Shown here: positions 7,983 to 15,759 of the stretch, in pieces
How positions within the stretch are numbered: the first letter of the stretch is position 1
Layout: each line of letters begins with the position of its first letter
Assembly (NCBI GenBank): GCA_947311785.1
Contig: CAMZLW010000011.1
Location: 1-49,100 of the forward strand
Direction: 5' to 3'
From: an uncultured Ignavibacteriales bacterium
GTDB lineage: Bacteria; Bacteroidota; Ignavibacteria; Ignavibacteriales; Melioribacteraceae
DNA length: 49,100 bases
Notes under the pieces: generated by a model
Seen by the model: only the letters and a program-made list of their open reading frames with translations
What the model was told of the DNA's origin: nothing
The model's database searches: none
Translations under genes and position numbers: made by a program

Positions 7983-8104
7983 GTGATTGCGTGGAGTTCG
8001 TTTTTTGAACGACGTGGCAATCTATTGAAATCTAAATAACTTTGTGGCAATGCAAGTTCCAACAGATTGCTTCACCCAACAAAAAACGTTGGATTCGCAA
8101 TGAC
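7983..8104. repeat. Two family-A palindromic repeats
   Basis: Unit one (7983-8021) has inner arms GTTCG/GAACG flanked by GATTGCG and GGCAATCT. Unit two (8064-8104) runs AGATTGCTTC to GCAATGAC with inner arms CCAAC/GTTGG. Similar units at 12860-12903, 17143-17183 and 22018-22061 share the ends AGATTGCC and GCAATGAC, so these are dispersed REP-like elements. Confidence 0.7.
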
Positions 8105-8117
8105 TAATATTTAAGAC

Positions 8118-8849
8118 TTATATAACCGTTCTCTTTACAAAATTTTGTATTACACTATCACTACTGTTTAGAATCTCATCGTAAGTTCCAGAAAAATATA
8201 TTTTTCCGTTGTGCATCATCGAAACTTTATCGGCAACATTTTTCACACTAAACATATCGTGAGTTACAACAATTGAAGTTACATTTAATTCTTTATTTAG
8301 GTGAACAATAAGTTCATCAATTGAATCGGACATAATAGGGTCAAGCCCAGTGGTGGGTTCATCGTATAAAATGTATTTAGGATTTGTAACCAACGCCCGT
8401 GCAAGTCCAACACGCTTTTTCATCCCACCAGAAAGTTCGGATGGTTTCTTCTTCTCAATTCCAGGAAGACCGACAAGTTCAAGTTTTTCAGAAACTATTT
8501 TATTTAATTCAGTTTGCGGATAGTTGTAATTGTTTTCAATTAATGGTAGAGAAATATTTTCTTCAATAGTCATCGAATCAAATAGAGCAGCACCCTGAAA
8601 AAGAAAACCAAATAATTTGCGAATTTCGTAGAGTTTTTTCTTGCTCAAATCATCAATGTTTTTTCCTTCAATGCAAACACAGCCATTGTCTGGTTTAAGC
8701 AGACCAACAATGTGTTTAAGCAAAACACTTTTGCCACATCCACTAGGACCAATAATAGCAAGGGTTTCGCCTTGATTTATTTGTAAATCAACTCCTTGTA
8801 AAACTGAATTGTCATCAAAATTTTTGTGTAGGTCTTTTATCTCTATCAT
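8118..8849 (-). CDS. ABC transporter ATPase, MlaF-like
   Basis: 243 residues of a complete ABC ATPase: Walker A GPSGCGKS (K40), Q-loop FLFQGAALFDS, signature LSGGMKKR (about 139-146), Walker B ILYDEPTTGLD and the switch His in VVTHDM. The GAALFDSMT region and the GGMKKRV signature are typical of the Mla/Mkl group that drives phospholipid transport between the membranes. No permease (MlaE) or MCE-domain gene lies next to it, which is unusual, since these genes normally cluster. The start has only a weak ribosome binding site. Confidence 0.85.
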   Translation of the reverse strand: MIEIKDLHKNFDDNSVLQGVDLQINQGETLAIIGPSGCGKSVLLKHIVGLLKPDNGCVCIEGKNIDDLSKKKLYEIRKLFGFLFQGAALFDSMTIEENISLPLIENNYNYPQTELNKIVSEKLELVGLPGIEKKKPSELSGGMKKRVGLARALVTNPKYILYDEPTTGLDPIMSDSIDELIVHLNKELNVTSIVVTHDMFSVKNVADKVSMMHNGKIYFSGTYDEILNSSDSVIQNFVKRTVI

Positions 8850-8994
8850 TGCATTCTTTTTTATTTATCTTAGCAAAAATAAAATAATAATTATGGAGTT
8901 GAAAGGGGAATAATTTTGTTTGCTTTTCAAATGCTGACTTTGGATTCAACTATTTTTATATTCAATTATTAAAATAATTATTTACTGAGAAAAA

Positions 8995-9333
8995 ATGAAC
9001 ATACAAATAATTGGCACAAAAAAATGCAATGGGACTAAGAAAGCACAACGCTTTTTTAAAGAACGTAGAATTAATTTTCACTTCAAAGACTTGGCTGAAA
9101 AGGGTTTAAGCAAAGGGGAGTTGGATAACATTTGCAGGAACATTGACTGTGATGAACTGATAGATAAAAATAGCAAGCAATATAAAAAACGTGGGCTGGA
9201 ATTTATGGTATTTAATGTTGAAGAAGAACTGTTAGCGGATTCACAATTATTAAAAACTCCAATTGTGCGAAATGGAAGTAAAGCCACGCTTGGTGTGGAT
9301 GAAAGCATTTGGAACGAGTGGATTAAGGAGTGA
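8995..9333 (+). CDS. ArsC/Spx-family thioredoxin-fold protein
   Basis: 112 residues. The N-terminal IIGTKKCNGTKKAQRFFKER has the single catalytic cysteine (C10) of the ArsC/YffB/Spx family, and the late LLKTPIVRNGSKATLG is the family's cis-proline strand. Members are arsenate reductases or glutathione/thiol-linked reductases and regulators; which applies here cannot be told. Only one cysteine is in the active-site loop (no CxxC), so it is not a classical Spx redox switch. A GAG ribosome binding site precedes the start. It stands alone and diverges from the MlaF-like gene. Confidence 0.85.
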   Translation: MNIQIIGTKKCNGTKKAQRFFKERRINFHFKDLAEKGLSKGELDNICRNIDCDELIDKNSKQYKKRGLEFMVFNVEEELLADSQLLKTPIVRNGSKATLGVDESIWNEWIKE

Positions 9334-9426
9334 ATAGCTTGTTATTGTGAGTCGCTTTGTTAGGAGCTTTGTAAGAGTCTCAACATAAGAAAATAATTGT
9401 GGCTATCTCCATTTCTTTTTGGGAAA

Positions 9427-9550
9427 GTCATTCTGAACTTGTTTCAGAATCTTAAAAGTTTTAATGTCTTACATAAGAGATGCTGAAGTACTTAAAAATT
9501 TAAGCAAGTTGCATGCACCGTAAATTCAGCATGATGCTATGCAAAGGTTT
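9427..9550. repeat. Family-B composite repeat (copy 1)
   Basis: About 125 bases made of two hairpins. The first has GTCATTCTGAAC and TTTCAGAATCTT; the second has AGATGCTGAA and TTCAGCAT, followed by GCTATGCAAAGGTTT. A second full copy in opposite orientation lies at 40058-40194, and a partial one at 48814-48839. It abuts the stop of the HAD gene. Confidence 0.75.
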
Positions 9551-9553
9551 CAA

Positions 9554-10165
9554 TCAAAGTATTCCTACAGTTTTTAAATCATTAACAAGTTGCCTGTGCG
9601 ATTTAAACTGAATTCCACTCCACCCACATTTTTTTGCGCCTTCAATATATTCTGCAATATCGTCAATAAAGACGTGGCTTTTCGAAGGTTCATTTGTGAA
9701 AGCCTCAACAGCTCTGTAGATTTTCTCATCTGGTTTAATTGCACCAACTTCGTGAGAAAGAATTAGCTTATCAAAATGTTTGAGAAACTCATATTTTTCC
9801 CATCCATATTTTTGATGAATGAAATTAGTGTTTGATAATAAAACAAGTTTGTAATTCTGTTTTAATATTGGAAGAAGAGCTGTAGTATCAACGTTTTCAA
9901 CAAATAAATCAGCGTATATGTTTTTTAGCTTTTCTTCGGCTACTTTATTTTCTGTCCAATTCAATAAAATTTTTATAAACTCACTATTACTTAATTCCCA
10001 AGTTTCATACTCTCTGTGAACATGATAATTATCGTAATATTTTTTTATAAATCTATCGCCAAGCCCAGCATCAATATCGTTCATCGCTTTTAATATTCGC
10101 CCGTAATCAAAGGGGATTAGAACATTCCCCAAATCGAATACAACAACTTTTATTTTATTTGTCAT
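9554..10165 (-). CDS. HAD-superfamily hydrolase (subfamily IA)
   Basis: 203 residues. Motif I is VVFDLGNVL, with D11 as nucleophile (the second Asp is replaced by the Gly of the common LGN variant), motif II is VLLSNTN, a conserved Lys follows in GAIKPDEKIY, and motif IV is VFIDDIAEYIEGA. Together these fit a HAD-IA phosphatase resembling YihX/sugar-phosphate or nucleotide phosphatases. The gene overlaps the end of the upstream Nudix gene by 11 bases, so the two are co-translated. Because both enzyme classes clean up phosphorylated metabolites, the pair may act in sequence; this is inference. Confidence 0.88.
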   Translation of the reverse strand: MTNKIKVVVFDLGNVLIPFDYGRILKAMNDIDAGLGDRFIKKYYDNYHVHREYETWELSNSEFIKILLNWTENKVAEEKLKNIYADLFVENVDTTALLPILKQNYKLVLLSNTNFIHQKYGWEKYEFLKHFDKLILSHEVGAIKPDEKIYRAVEAFTNEPSKSHVFIDDIAEYIEGAKKCGWSGIQFKSHRQLVNDLKTVGIL

Positions 10166-10583
10166 TATGCTTCTTCTTTTTGCTAAGAGTTTTATTTGTG
10201 AATGTTTTCAAAATAATTTTATTTAATTTTTTCTTTTTTATCATTTCAACTGCTTTATCTAGTGGCACCCATAGTCGTTCTCTAAAGTGGTCTTCTTCCC
10301 ATTTTTTAAAAACTTTTGTAACGTCCATTGTATAAACTTTTACGCTACAAGTTCCGCCCCATTTTTTATATTTATATGTGCCAACAATGTTGTCAGAAAC
10401 AATTCCCCATACACCAGCCTCTTCAACAGATTCTTTAAGTGCCGATTCTTGTGGGGTGTGGTTATCTTCAATTATACCTTTGGGGATAGTCCAGTTTCCC
10501 TTTCTAGTAGTTACAAGTAGAATCTCAATTTTCCCTTTATATTTGCGAAAAGGAATAACGCCTGATTGATCAAATATTTCCAT
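10155..10583 (-). CDS. Nudix hydrolase (diadenosine/diphosphoinositol-phosphohydrolase-like)
   Basis: 142 residues. The Nudix box is the variant PKGIIEDNHTPQESALKESV then EEAGVWG: the catalytic EE pair is kept, RE is KE, and the first conserved Glu is His. The pattern PKG…SA.KE..EEAGV.G is common in Nudix enzymes acting on dinucleoside polyphosphates or inositol pyrophosphates. The C terminus is a Lys-rich tail. AAGG precedes the start. It is the first gene of a pair with the HAD hydrolase and diverges from sixA. Confidence 0.82.
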   Translation of the reverse strand: MEIFDQSGVIPFRKYKGKIEILLVTTRKGNWTIPKGIIEDNHTPQESALKESVEEAGVWGIVSDNIVGTYKYKKWGGTCSVKVYTMDVTKVFKKWEEDHFRERLWVPLDKAVEMIKKKKLNKIILKTFTNKTLSKKKKHNDK

Positions 10584-10683
10584 AACCTTAACAATTTATT
10601 AAAATGAGAATAGTAAAATTATTACCTATATTTTAGAAATGAAAATACTATAATTTTTTATAAAATAACTAAGTCAAATATTC

Positions 10684-11181
10684 ATGAAAAAACTCTATCT
10701 TATACGCCATGCAAAATCAAGTTGGGAAGATCATATTCTCTCAGATCATGATAGACCTTTGAGTAATAGAGGTAGAAAAGATGCCCCAATTGTTGGTGAT
10801 GTTCTAAAATCAAAAAATGTTACACCTGATTTAATTTTATCGAGTACTGCGAGACGTGCATTGAAAACCGCAAAAATATTTTCAACTATATTAAATTATC
10901 CAATCGAAAGTATTGTTACTGATTCTACAATTTATGAAGCAACCACACAAAATTTACTTGATGTATTAAGTAAAGTTGACGATAATAATACTACTCTTTT
11001 TATGTTTGGACATAATCCTGCATTTACTGTATTGGCAAATCTACTTGGCGATAAATTTATTGATAACATGCCTACGTGTGCTGTCGCTGAATTTGAATTG
11101 AGTATAAATTTGTGGAAAGAGGTTCGAGCTGAATGTGGAAAACTTGTTAGTTTTGAATATCCTAAAAAATATTTAAAATAA
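10684..11181 (+). CDS. sixA: SixA-type phosphohistidine phosphatase
   Basis: 165 residues of the histidine phosphatase superfamily. The RHA motif (LYLIRHAKSSW, catalytic H9) replaces the common RHG, as in SixA. It is followed by DRPLSNRGRKDAP, the STARRALKTA strand and the second catalytic His in FGHNPAF. SixA removes phosphate from phosphohistidine domains of phosphorelay or PTS proteins. No histidine kinase is nearby. It starts from the divergent gap at 10584-10683 and converges on the barrel gene with a gap of only 6 bases. Confidence 0.88.
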   Translation: MKKLYLIRHAKSSWEDHILSDHDRPLSNRGRKDAPIVGDVLKSKNVTPDLILSSTARRALKTAKIFSTILNYPIESIVTDSTIYEATTQNLLDVLSKVDDNNTTLFMFGHNPAFTVLANLLGDKFIDNMPTCAVAEFELSINLWKEVRAECGKLVSFEYPKKYLK

Positions 11182-11187
11182 TCTTTC

Positions 11188-11883
11188 CTATTTCAAATAA
11201 ATCATAATTCCGAATAAAATATCAATGTTGGATAGTTCAATTTCAATATTGGATTTTGATTTATAGCTATATTCATCATTATTTGGACCTGTCCCAGAAA
11301 GCGTGCCACCTTGGTACCGTCCAGTAATTTCAAAAGAAATGGTGTTTGAAATAAATTGAGTTATACCAAGCCCAACATTATATGCAAATCCATCAGCTGT
11401 TGTCAGGTTGTGTATATTCCAATGTGCGTTACTATGCCTAGTCTCTGACTTATAATTCCCATATCCAACCGATGCTTCAGGATACATTGCCAAACTAGTT
11501 CCAAAAAAAGGGACATAGTAGCGCATCCACAATCCTATAAAACCATGTCTCTCAAATTCTGTTTTCTGATTTTGGAATGCTAGCTCTTTCTCTTTCCATT
11601 GAAAATCAAATCCAACAGATAAATCATCCATTACAAAACGACCATTTCTAGAACTGACAGAAAAATTAAAACCATCAACTTGAGAATTATTTATTTTATA
11701 ATCATCCCAACTAACATTTCCACTTAATCCACCAACCCATCCGCCCTTTGCTAGTGGAATTATAGTTTCTTGTCCAAAAAGATGAGTTACAAAAAGTAGA
11801 ATAAATATAATGGAACTTCTTTTAATAAATGCGAATGTGGTTATAATACAACCTCTCTTATTATTTGCTAATTTGATTTCCAA
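11188..11883 (-). CDS. Outer-membrane beta-barrel protein
   Basis: About 231 residues, with a hydrophobic export signal at residues 22-37 (SSIIFILLFVTHLFGQ). The start may lie a little further in, because the stretch before the signal is unusually long. The mature part has alternating hydrophobic residues, repeated aromatic-Gly patterns (VGGLSGNVSWDDY, GLWMRYYVPFFGTSLAMYPE) and paired strands suggesting 8 strands. It resembles small OmpA/OmpX-like barrels. It ends in YLK, not the usual aromatic residue. Function unknown. Confidence 0.7.
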   Translation of the reverse strand: MEIKLANNKRGCIITTFAFIKRSSIIFILLFVTHLFGQETIIPLAKGGWVGGLSGNVSWDDYKINNSQVDGFNFSVSSRNGRFVMDDLSVGFDFQWKEKELAFQNQKTEFERHGFIGLWMRYYVPFFGTSLAMYPEASVGYGNYKSETRHSNAHWNIHNLTTADGFAYNVGLGITQFISNTISFEITGRYQGGTLSGTGPNNDEYSYKSKSNIEIELSNIDILFGIMIYLK

Positions 11884-11904
11884 AATAGATACGATATATT
11901 TGCA

Positions 11905-11971
11905 TCTTAATCTGATTAAATTTTCTTGATTAAGAAAATAATATAATCATAATTATTTCGTGTTATAACAC
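11905..11971. promoter_or_regulatory. Two inverted repeats between divergent genes
   Basis: An 8-base inverted repeat TCTTAATC (11905-11912)/GATTAAGA (11928-11935) and a perfect 12-base palindrome GTGTTATAACAC (11960-11971) lie between the barrel gene and the LysE-type exporter. Such symmetry is typical of operators for a dimeric repressor, but no regulator gene is adjacent. Confidence 0.4.
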
Positions 11972-11980
11972 AGAAACAAA

Positions 11981-12010
11981 ATGTGCAAATTTTTGGCACA
12001 TGTTTTTTAT
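11981..12010 (+). terminator. Terminator-like hairpin before the exporter gene
   Basis: Stem ATGTGC (11981-11986) with GCACAT (11996-12001), followed by GTTTTTTAT. No gene ends upstream on this strand, so it could be an attenuator in the leader of the LysE-type gene at 12028. Confidence 0.4.
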
Positions 12011-12027
12011 AATTACAATTGCAAAGT

Positions 12028-12837
12028 ATGATAGAAAGTATAATTACAGTTTTATTTGTTGGCTTTACGGCTGGATTTATTTTTGCAATGCCAATTGCTG
12101 GTCCAATTAGTATTCTCATTACGTCCAATGCCCTTAAGGGTAAACTACGCTTTTGTGTTCGGACTGCACTTGGAGCTTCAATTGTTGAGGCTGTTTATGT
12201 CCTTGTTGCCGTTTACGGAATGACGCTTTTCTTTTCGTCATACAGTAACTGGATTCCCTATCTCTTAATTGTTGGTTCTCTCTTTTTGTTTTTTGTTGGA
12301 ATAAAAATATTTTCGAGCAAACTAGAATTGCAAAATATTGAAGAGACTGGCAAAAAAATTAATAGTAGCATTGAGGAAAACAAGGGTGGCTTAAGGGCTG
12401 GGCTAATTATTAACTTAACAAATCCTTCTCTCTTTTTTGGAATTCTTACATCCTCCTTTATTGTTCTATCGTTTGCTTCTTCTGTAGGATTAAATACGGG
12501 TGGATTGGAAATGATGGTTCAAGAAAATGTTGCATCGATGCAAGAGCTTACTGGAGAGACTTTTGATGGAATTGATTCTACATTTGTTGATACTCCAAAC
12601 CTCAATGGGGATGTGCAACATTCATCGTATTCACTATTGCTGAGCATTATTTATGCGGTATCATTGGCATCTGGAGGATTTGTGTGGCTCTATATTTTGG
12701 CAAAACTACTAATTAAATATCGGACAAAAATAAAACTTGCATACTTACAGTGGATTATTCGTGGATTGAGTTTTGTCCTATTTGGAATTAGCATTTATCT
12801 TTTGTGGACATCAGTAAATATGCTTATAGTTCAATGA
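12028..12837 (+). CDS. LysE-family exporter
   Basis: 269 residues from ATG 12028 (a TTG nine bases earlier is less likely). The N-terminal GFTAGFIFAMPIAGPISILI is the LysE/RhtB signature, and there are about six membrane segments. Between segments 3 and 5 lies a long polar loop (about residues 105-120 and 170-205). LysE-family proteins export amino acids or other small solutes. The NLTNPSLFFGIL stretch at about residue 133 is the second family motif. It stands alone downstream of two inverted repeats. Substrate unknown. Confidence 0.82.
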   Translation: MIESIITVLFVGFTAGFIFAMPIAGPISILITSNALKGKLRFCVRTALGASIVEAVYVLVAVYGMTLFFSSYSNWIPYLLIVGSLFLFFVGIKIFSSKLELQNIEETGKKINSSIEENKGGLRAGLIINLTNPSLFFGILTSSFIVLSFASSVGLNTGGLEMMVQENVASMQELTGETFDGIDSTFVDTPNLNGDVQHSSYSLLLSIIYAVSLASGGFVWLYILAKLLIKYRTKIKLAYLQWIIRGLSFVLFGISIYLLWTSVNMLIVQ

Positions 12838-12859
12838 AACAATTGATTCCAAAATCACT

Positions 12860-12903
12860 GTTGTTGCGAGGAGTCAGTTTTTCATGACGCTACATTGCTT
12901 CGC
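12860..12903. repeat. Family-A palindromic repeat (diverged)
   Basis: Reads TTGTTGCGAGGAGTC to GACGCTACATTGCTTCGC with a short T-rich centre. It is the same family as 7983-8104, more diverged. Confidence 0.5.
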
Positions 12904-13027
12904 AAAAAAATACTCGTAATAACGGCAAGCACCCAAAAACAATTTGCAGTTAACAATATTAACATTCTTTGTAAAACAATAATTCCTTATTTTTACGGAT
13001 TAAAAAAAATATAATTATAGGTTAAAC

Positions 13028-14059
13028 GTGAAAAATATTTATCTTGATAGAAATGAAAACAATTACGGTCCATCTCCAAAGTGTTTAGAGGCTGTAAAAT
13101 CAGTAACTCCAGACTTATTTAATATTTATTCAAGTGCTTATAAAAATGGATACAAAAGTGATTTGTCAAAAAGGCTTTCCGATGATTTTAATATTTCGGA
13201 AGATAGAGTGCTGTTAGGTTACGGTGCAGAAGATTTGCTTAAGCAAGTTGTACAAATTTATCTTGAAGAAAAAACAGATAAATTGCTTGTGCCAGACCAC
13301 TCGTGGTGGTATTACAAAGAGATAGCAAATGAAACCAATAGTATTAGTATTGAGTATCCAATTGTAGAAGGTGAAGAATCCTATGAATATGATATTGATA
13401 AGTTGCTTGAAATTTATAATACCGAAAAACCAAAAGTAGTATTTATTGCTTCGCCAAATAATCCAACGGGTAATTCAATTTCTGATAACCAACTTGAGTT
13501 TATTCTAGATAGAATGAGTGAATCGGTTGTTGTGCTTGATGAAGCATATTGGTTTAGTAGCAACAATGCAAAGGCTACCGAGCTTGTAAATAAATATTCT
13601 AATCTAATTATTATCAGAACATTTTCAAAGTTGTATGCTTTGGCGGGAATTAGAATTGGCTACGCTATTATTGGGGAACAATTAAAACAGATTAAAAAAA
13701 TATCAAACCGATACCTTGGCTACAACAGAATTTCTGAAAAAATTGCCTTAGCCGCAATGGACTCGCCAGATTACTATAATGATATTGCTACAAAAATGAA
13801 AAGTGATAGAGACCTCTATTTTACTGAGCTAAATAAGATTAAAAATGTAAAAGCATTTAAATCGGATGCTAATTTTGTTTTAGTAAAAATTCAAAAAGAA
13901 TTAATGAGTCCGCTAAAAGAATTTCTTGTTGCAAAAGGTATTGTAATAAAATTTATGGCTGAAGAAATTGTGAACTCTCATTTACGCATCACCATTGGAA
14001 CACAAGAGCAAAACCGCGAAGTAATTGATGCGATAACAGATTTTTATAAGCAACTATAA
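13028..14059 (+). CDS. HisC/CobD-like PLP-dependent aminotransferase or decarboxylase
   Basis: 343 residues of the fold-type I aminotransferases. Visible elements: N-terminal YLDRNENNYGPSP, substrate loop SPNNPTGN, DEAYW, the PLP lysine in TFSKLYALAGIRIGY (K201) and the C-terminal LRITIGT carrying the carboxylate-binding Arg. These fit histidinol-phosphate aminotransferase relatives, which include CobD-type phosphoamino-acid decarboxylases. No other his or cobalamin genes are present. It lies 3 bases before a CDP-alcohol phosphatidyltransferase and near a nucleotidyltransferase, so a role in making a phosphorylated amino-alcohol head group is likely. It starts with GTG. True histidine biosynthesis remains possible. 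Confidence 0.8.
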   Translation: MKNIYLDRNENNYGPSPKCLEAVKSVTPDLFNIYSSAYKNGYKSDLSKRLSDDFNISEDRVLLGYGAEDLLKQVVQIYLEEKTDKLLVPDHSWWYYKEIANETNSISIEYPIVEGEESYEYDIDKLLEIYNTEKPKVVFIASPNNPTGNSISDNQLEFILDRMSESVVVLDEAYWFSSNNAKATELVNKYSNLIIIRTFSKLYALAGIRIGYAIIGEQLKQIKKISNRYLGYNRISEKIALAAMDSPDYYNDIATKMKSDRDLYFTELNKIKNVKAFKSDANFVLVKIQKELMSPLKEFLVAKGIVIKFMAEEIVNSHLRITIGTQEQNREVIDAITDFYKQL

Positions 14060-14062
14060 TTT

Positions 14063-14947
14063 ATGAGTTGGTTCCAAGAATATAAAGCATCGTTAAAACT
14101 AATTGATGTCGAAGAACTTTTAGATTTGTTTTTTTATCGTCCACTTGCATTCCTCTTTGTAAAGACGATTTATAAAACCAATCTTACTCCAAATCAAATT
14201 ACCTCAATTGCTTTAATTGTTGGAATGATTGGTGGCATCTTCTATTTTTTTAATACACATTATGCTATTACAATTGGTGCAATATTACTAATCACATACG
14301 ATGTATTAGATTGTAGCGATGGAATGATTGCTCGTCTAAAAAAGAATGGAACTTTCTTTGGCAGAATTTTAGATGGCATTGCCGATTACTTTGTAACCGT
14401 AACGGTCTATCTTGGAATTGGATTTGGCTTTGCAAGTAACTCCACAGACCCTTTATTCTATTGGGTTTTGTTAGTCTTGGCTGGTGCCAGTAATATAGTT
14501 CATGCGGCAACCGTAGATTTTTACAGAAATAAATATATGGATTATGCTTTTAATCGCGATGCAACACTTGGCGAAAACTTAAAAGAGTTTGAAGAAGAAT
14601 CAATAAAGTTAAATTCACAAAGAGGTAAATATTTTCAAAAATTTGTTGTTTGGATTTACCTCAAATATTCTTCCGCACAGTTAAAAGCATCGGATAGCAA
14701 AGATTCCTCAAACATTGTTAAATACAATAGAGAGAACTACTTAAAGAAGAACAAAAGAATTTTACACCTTTGGACTTACCTTGGACCAACCACCGAATTA
14801 ACTCTAATTATTGTTGCATCATTTTTCAATAGGTTAGATTTATTTATGTGGGTTATGGTTGTTGTTGGAAATTTATATGCACTTACACTTTTTATAGTGC
14901 AATCCCAAATTAATAAAAAGATAGAATTAGAAGGCTCGGTTAGTTAA
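14063..14947 (+). CDS. CDP-alcohol phosphatidyltransferase
   Basis: 294 residues with about six membrane helices. The family motif is complete: D83, D86-G87, A90-R91, G100, D104 and D108 (DCSDGMIARLKKNGTFFGRI then LDGIAD). These enzymes move a phospho-alcohol between CMP and an acceptor, for example to make phosphatidylethanolamine, phosphatidylcholine or phosphatidylinositol. The long polar loop (about residues 160-225) is unusual and could carry specificity. It starts 3 bases after the PLP enzyme; the nucleotidyltransferase after it would make the CDP-alcohol. Acceptor and alcohol cannot be told from sequence. Confidence 0.88.
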   Translation: MSWFQEYKASLKLIDVEELLDLFFYRPLAFLFVKTIYKTNLTPNQITSIALIVGMIGGIFYFFNTHYAITIGAILLITYDVLDCSDGMIARLKKNGTFFGRILDGIADYFVTVTVYLGIGFGFASNSTDPLFYWVLLVLAGASNIVHAATVDFYRNKYMDYAFNRDATLGENLKEFEEESIKLNSQRGKYFQKFVVWIYLKYSSAQLKASDSKDSSNIVKYNRENYLKKNKRILHLWTYLGPTTELTLIIVASFFNRLDLFMWVMVVVGNLYALTLFIVQSQINKKIELEGSVS

Positions 14948-14958
14948 GCAATAAAAAT

Positions 14959-14994
14959 TATTGTAGAGGATGGGCATGCCCATCCTCTACAATA
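14959..14994. repeat. Family-C perfect palindrome, 36 bases
   Basis: A perfect palindrome with outer arms TATTGTAGAGG/CCTCTACAATA and centre GGGCATGCCC. It lies between two genes of one putative operon and could form a very stable hairpin in the transcript. Relatives lie at 39983-40012 and 23613-23642. Confidence 0.85.
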
Positions 14995-15027
14995 GCTACA
15001 AAATTTAAAACTAAAAATTGAGATTAA

Positions 15028-15759
15028 ATGAAAGCTGTAATACTTGCTGCTGGCGTGGCTTCGCGATTAAGACCACTTACAAATAATACTCCAAAATGTT
15101 TATTAAAAGTTGGAGATAAATCAATACTTGAACGAACAATTGATAATTTAGTGAAAAATAATATTTCAGAAGTTATTGTTGTTACTGGTTTCTTACGAGA
15201 AATGATAGAGGAATTTCTTGTTAAGAATTATCCAAATCTTAGTTTCACCTTTATTTACAACGCAAAATATGATTCCACTAATAATATATATTCTTTGTGG
15301 ATGACAAAAAGTGAAATTCTTGGTTACGAAATGTTACTTATGGATAGCGATATTGTTTTTGATAGTAGAATTATTGAGCAATTGCTGTCATCCAGATATG
15401 CGGATTGTCTTGCGTTGCGTTCATCCAAAGAACTTAGCGAAGAAGAAATTAAGTGTATGCTAAATGAAGATGGAAGCATAAAAGAAATTAATAAAACTAT
15501 GAATCCCAATGATGCGGTTGGGGAATCTATTGGAATTGAAAAATTTTCTAAAGAGTTAGTGCTTCGTTTATTCACAATTTTAGATAGAAAAATTCTGGAT
15601 AAAAAAGAAGTAAACATTTTTTACGAAGCGGCATTTCAAGATGCTATGAATAGCGGAGCAAAAATTTTCCCCGTTGATGTTGAAAATTACAAATGTATGG
15701 AGGTTGACACTGCCGAAGATTTTGAAACGGTGGCTTTGGTTGTAAATGAAATGCAATAA
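15028..15759 (+). CDS. Nucleotidyltransferase, phosphocholine-cytidylyltransferase-like (LicC type)
   Basis: 243 residues. The N terminus MKAVILAAGVASRLRPLT then NTPKCLLKVGDKSILER is the nucleotide-binding signature (LAAG-x3-RL-x-P-x-T…PK) of sugar- and choline-phosphate nucleotidyltransferases, and LLMDSDIVF supplies the metal-binding Asp. The C-terminal EVDTAEDFETV is typical of LicC-like enzymes, which couple CTP with phosphocholine or phosphoethanolamine. Placed with a CDP-alcohol phosphatidyltransferase, it is the natural maker of the CDP-activated alcohol. A GAG ribosome binding site precedes the start. It ends directly against the convergent TRIC gene. Confidence 0.85.
   Translation: MKAVILAAGVASRLRPLTNNTPKCLLKVGDKSILERTIDNLVKNNISEVIVVTGFLREMIEEFLVKNYPNLSFTFIYNAKYDSTNNIYSLWMTKSEILGYEMLLMDSDIVFDSRIIEQLLSSRYADCLALRSSKELSEEEIKCMLNEDGSIKEINKTMNPNDAVGESIGIEKFSKELVLRLFTILDRKILDKKEVNIFYEAAFQDAMNSGAKIFPVDVENYKCMEVDTAEDFETVALVVNEMQ

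Noticed and set aside
7983-8104. CRISPR repeats
   Set aside because: The copies are palindromic, irregularly spaced and dispersed over the window, with no spacer pattern or cas genes.
13028-14059. Part of a histidine biosynthesis operon
   Set aside because: The HisC-like motifs are present but no other his gene is near; its neighbours are lipid-type enzymes.
13028-15759. A phosphonate biosynthesis locus
   Set aside because: Similar gene types occur in phosphonate clusters, but no PEP mutase or phosphonopyruvate decarboxylase gene is visible in the window.
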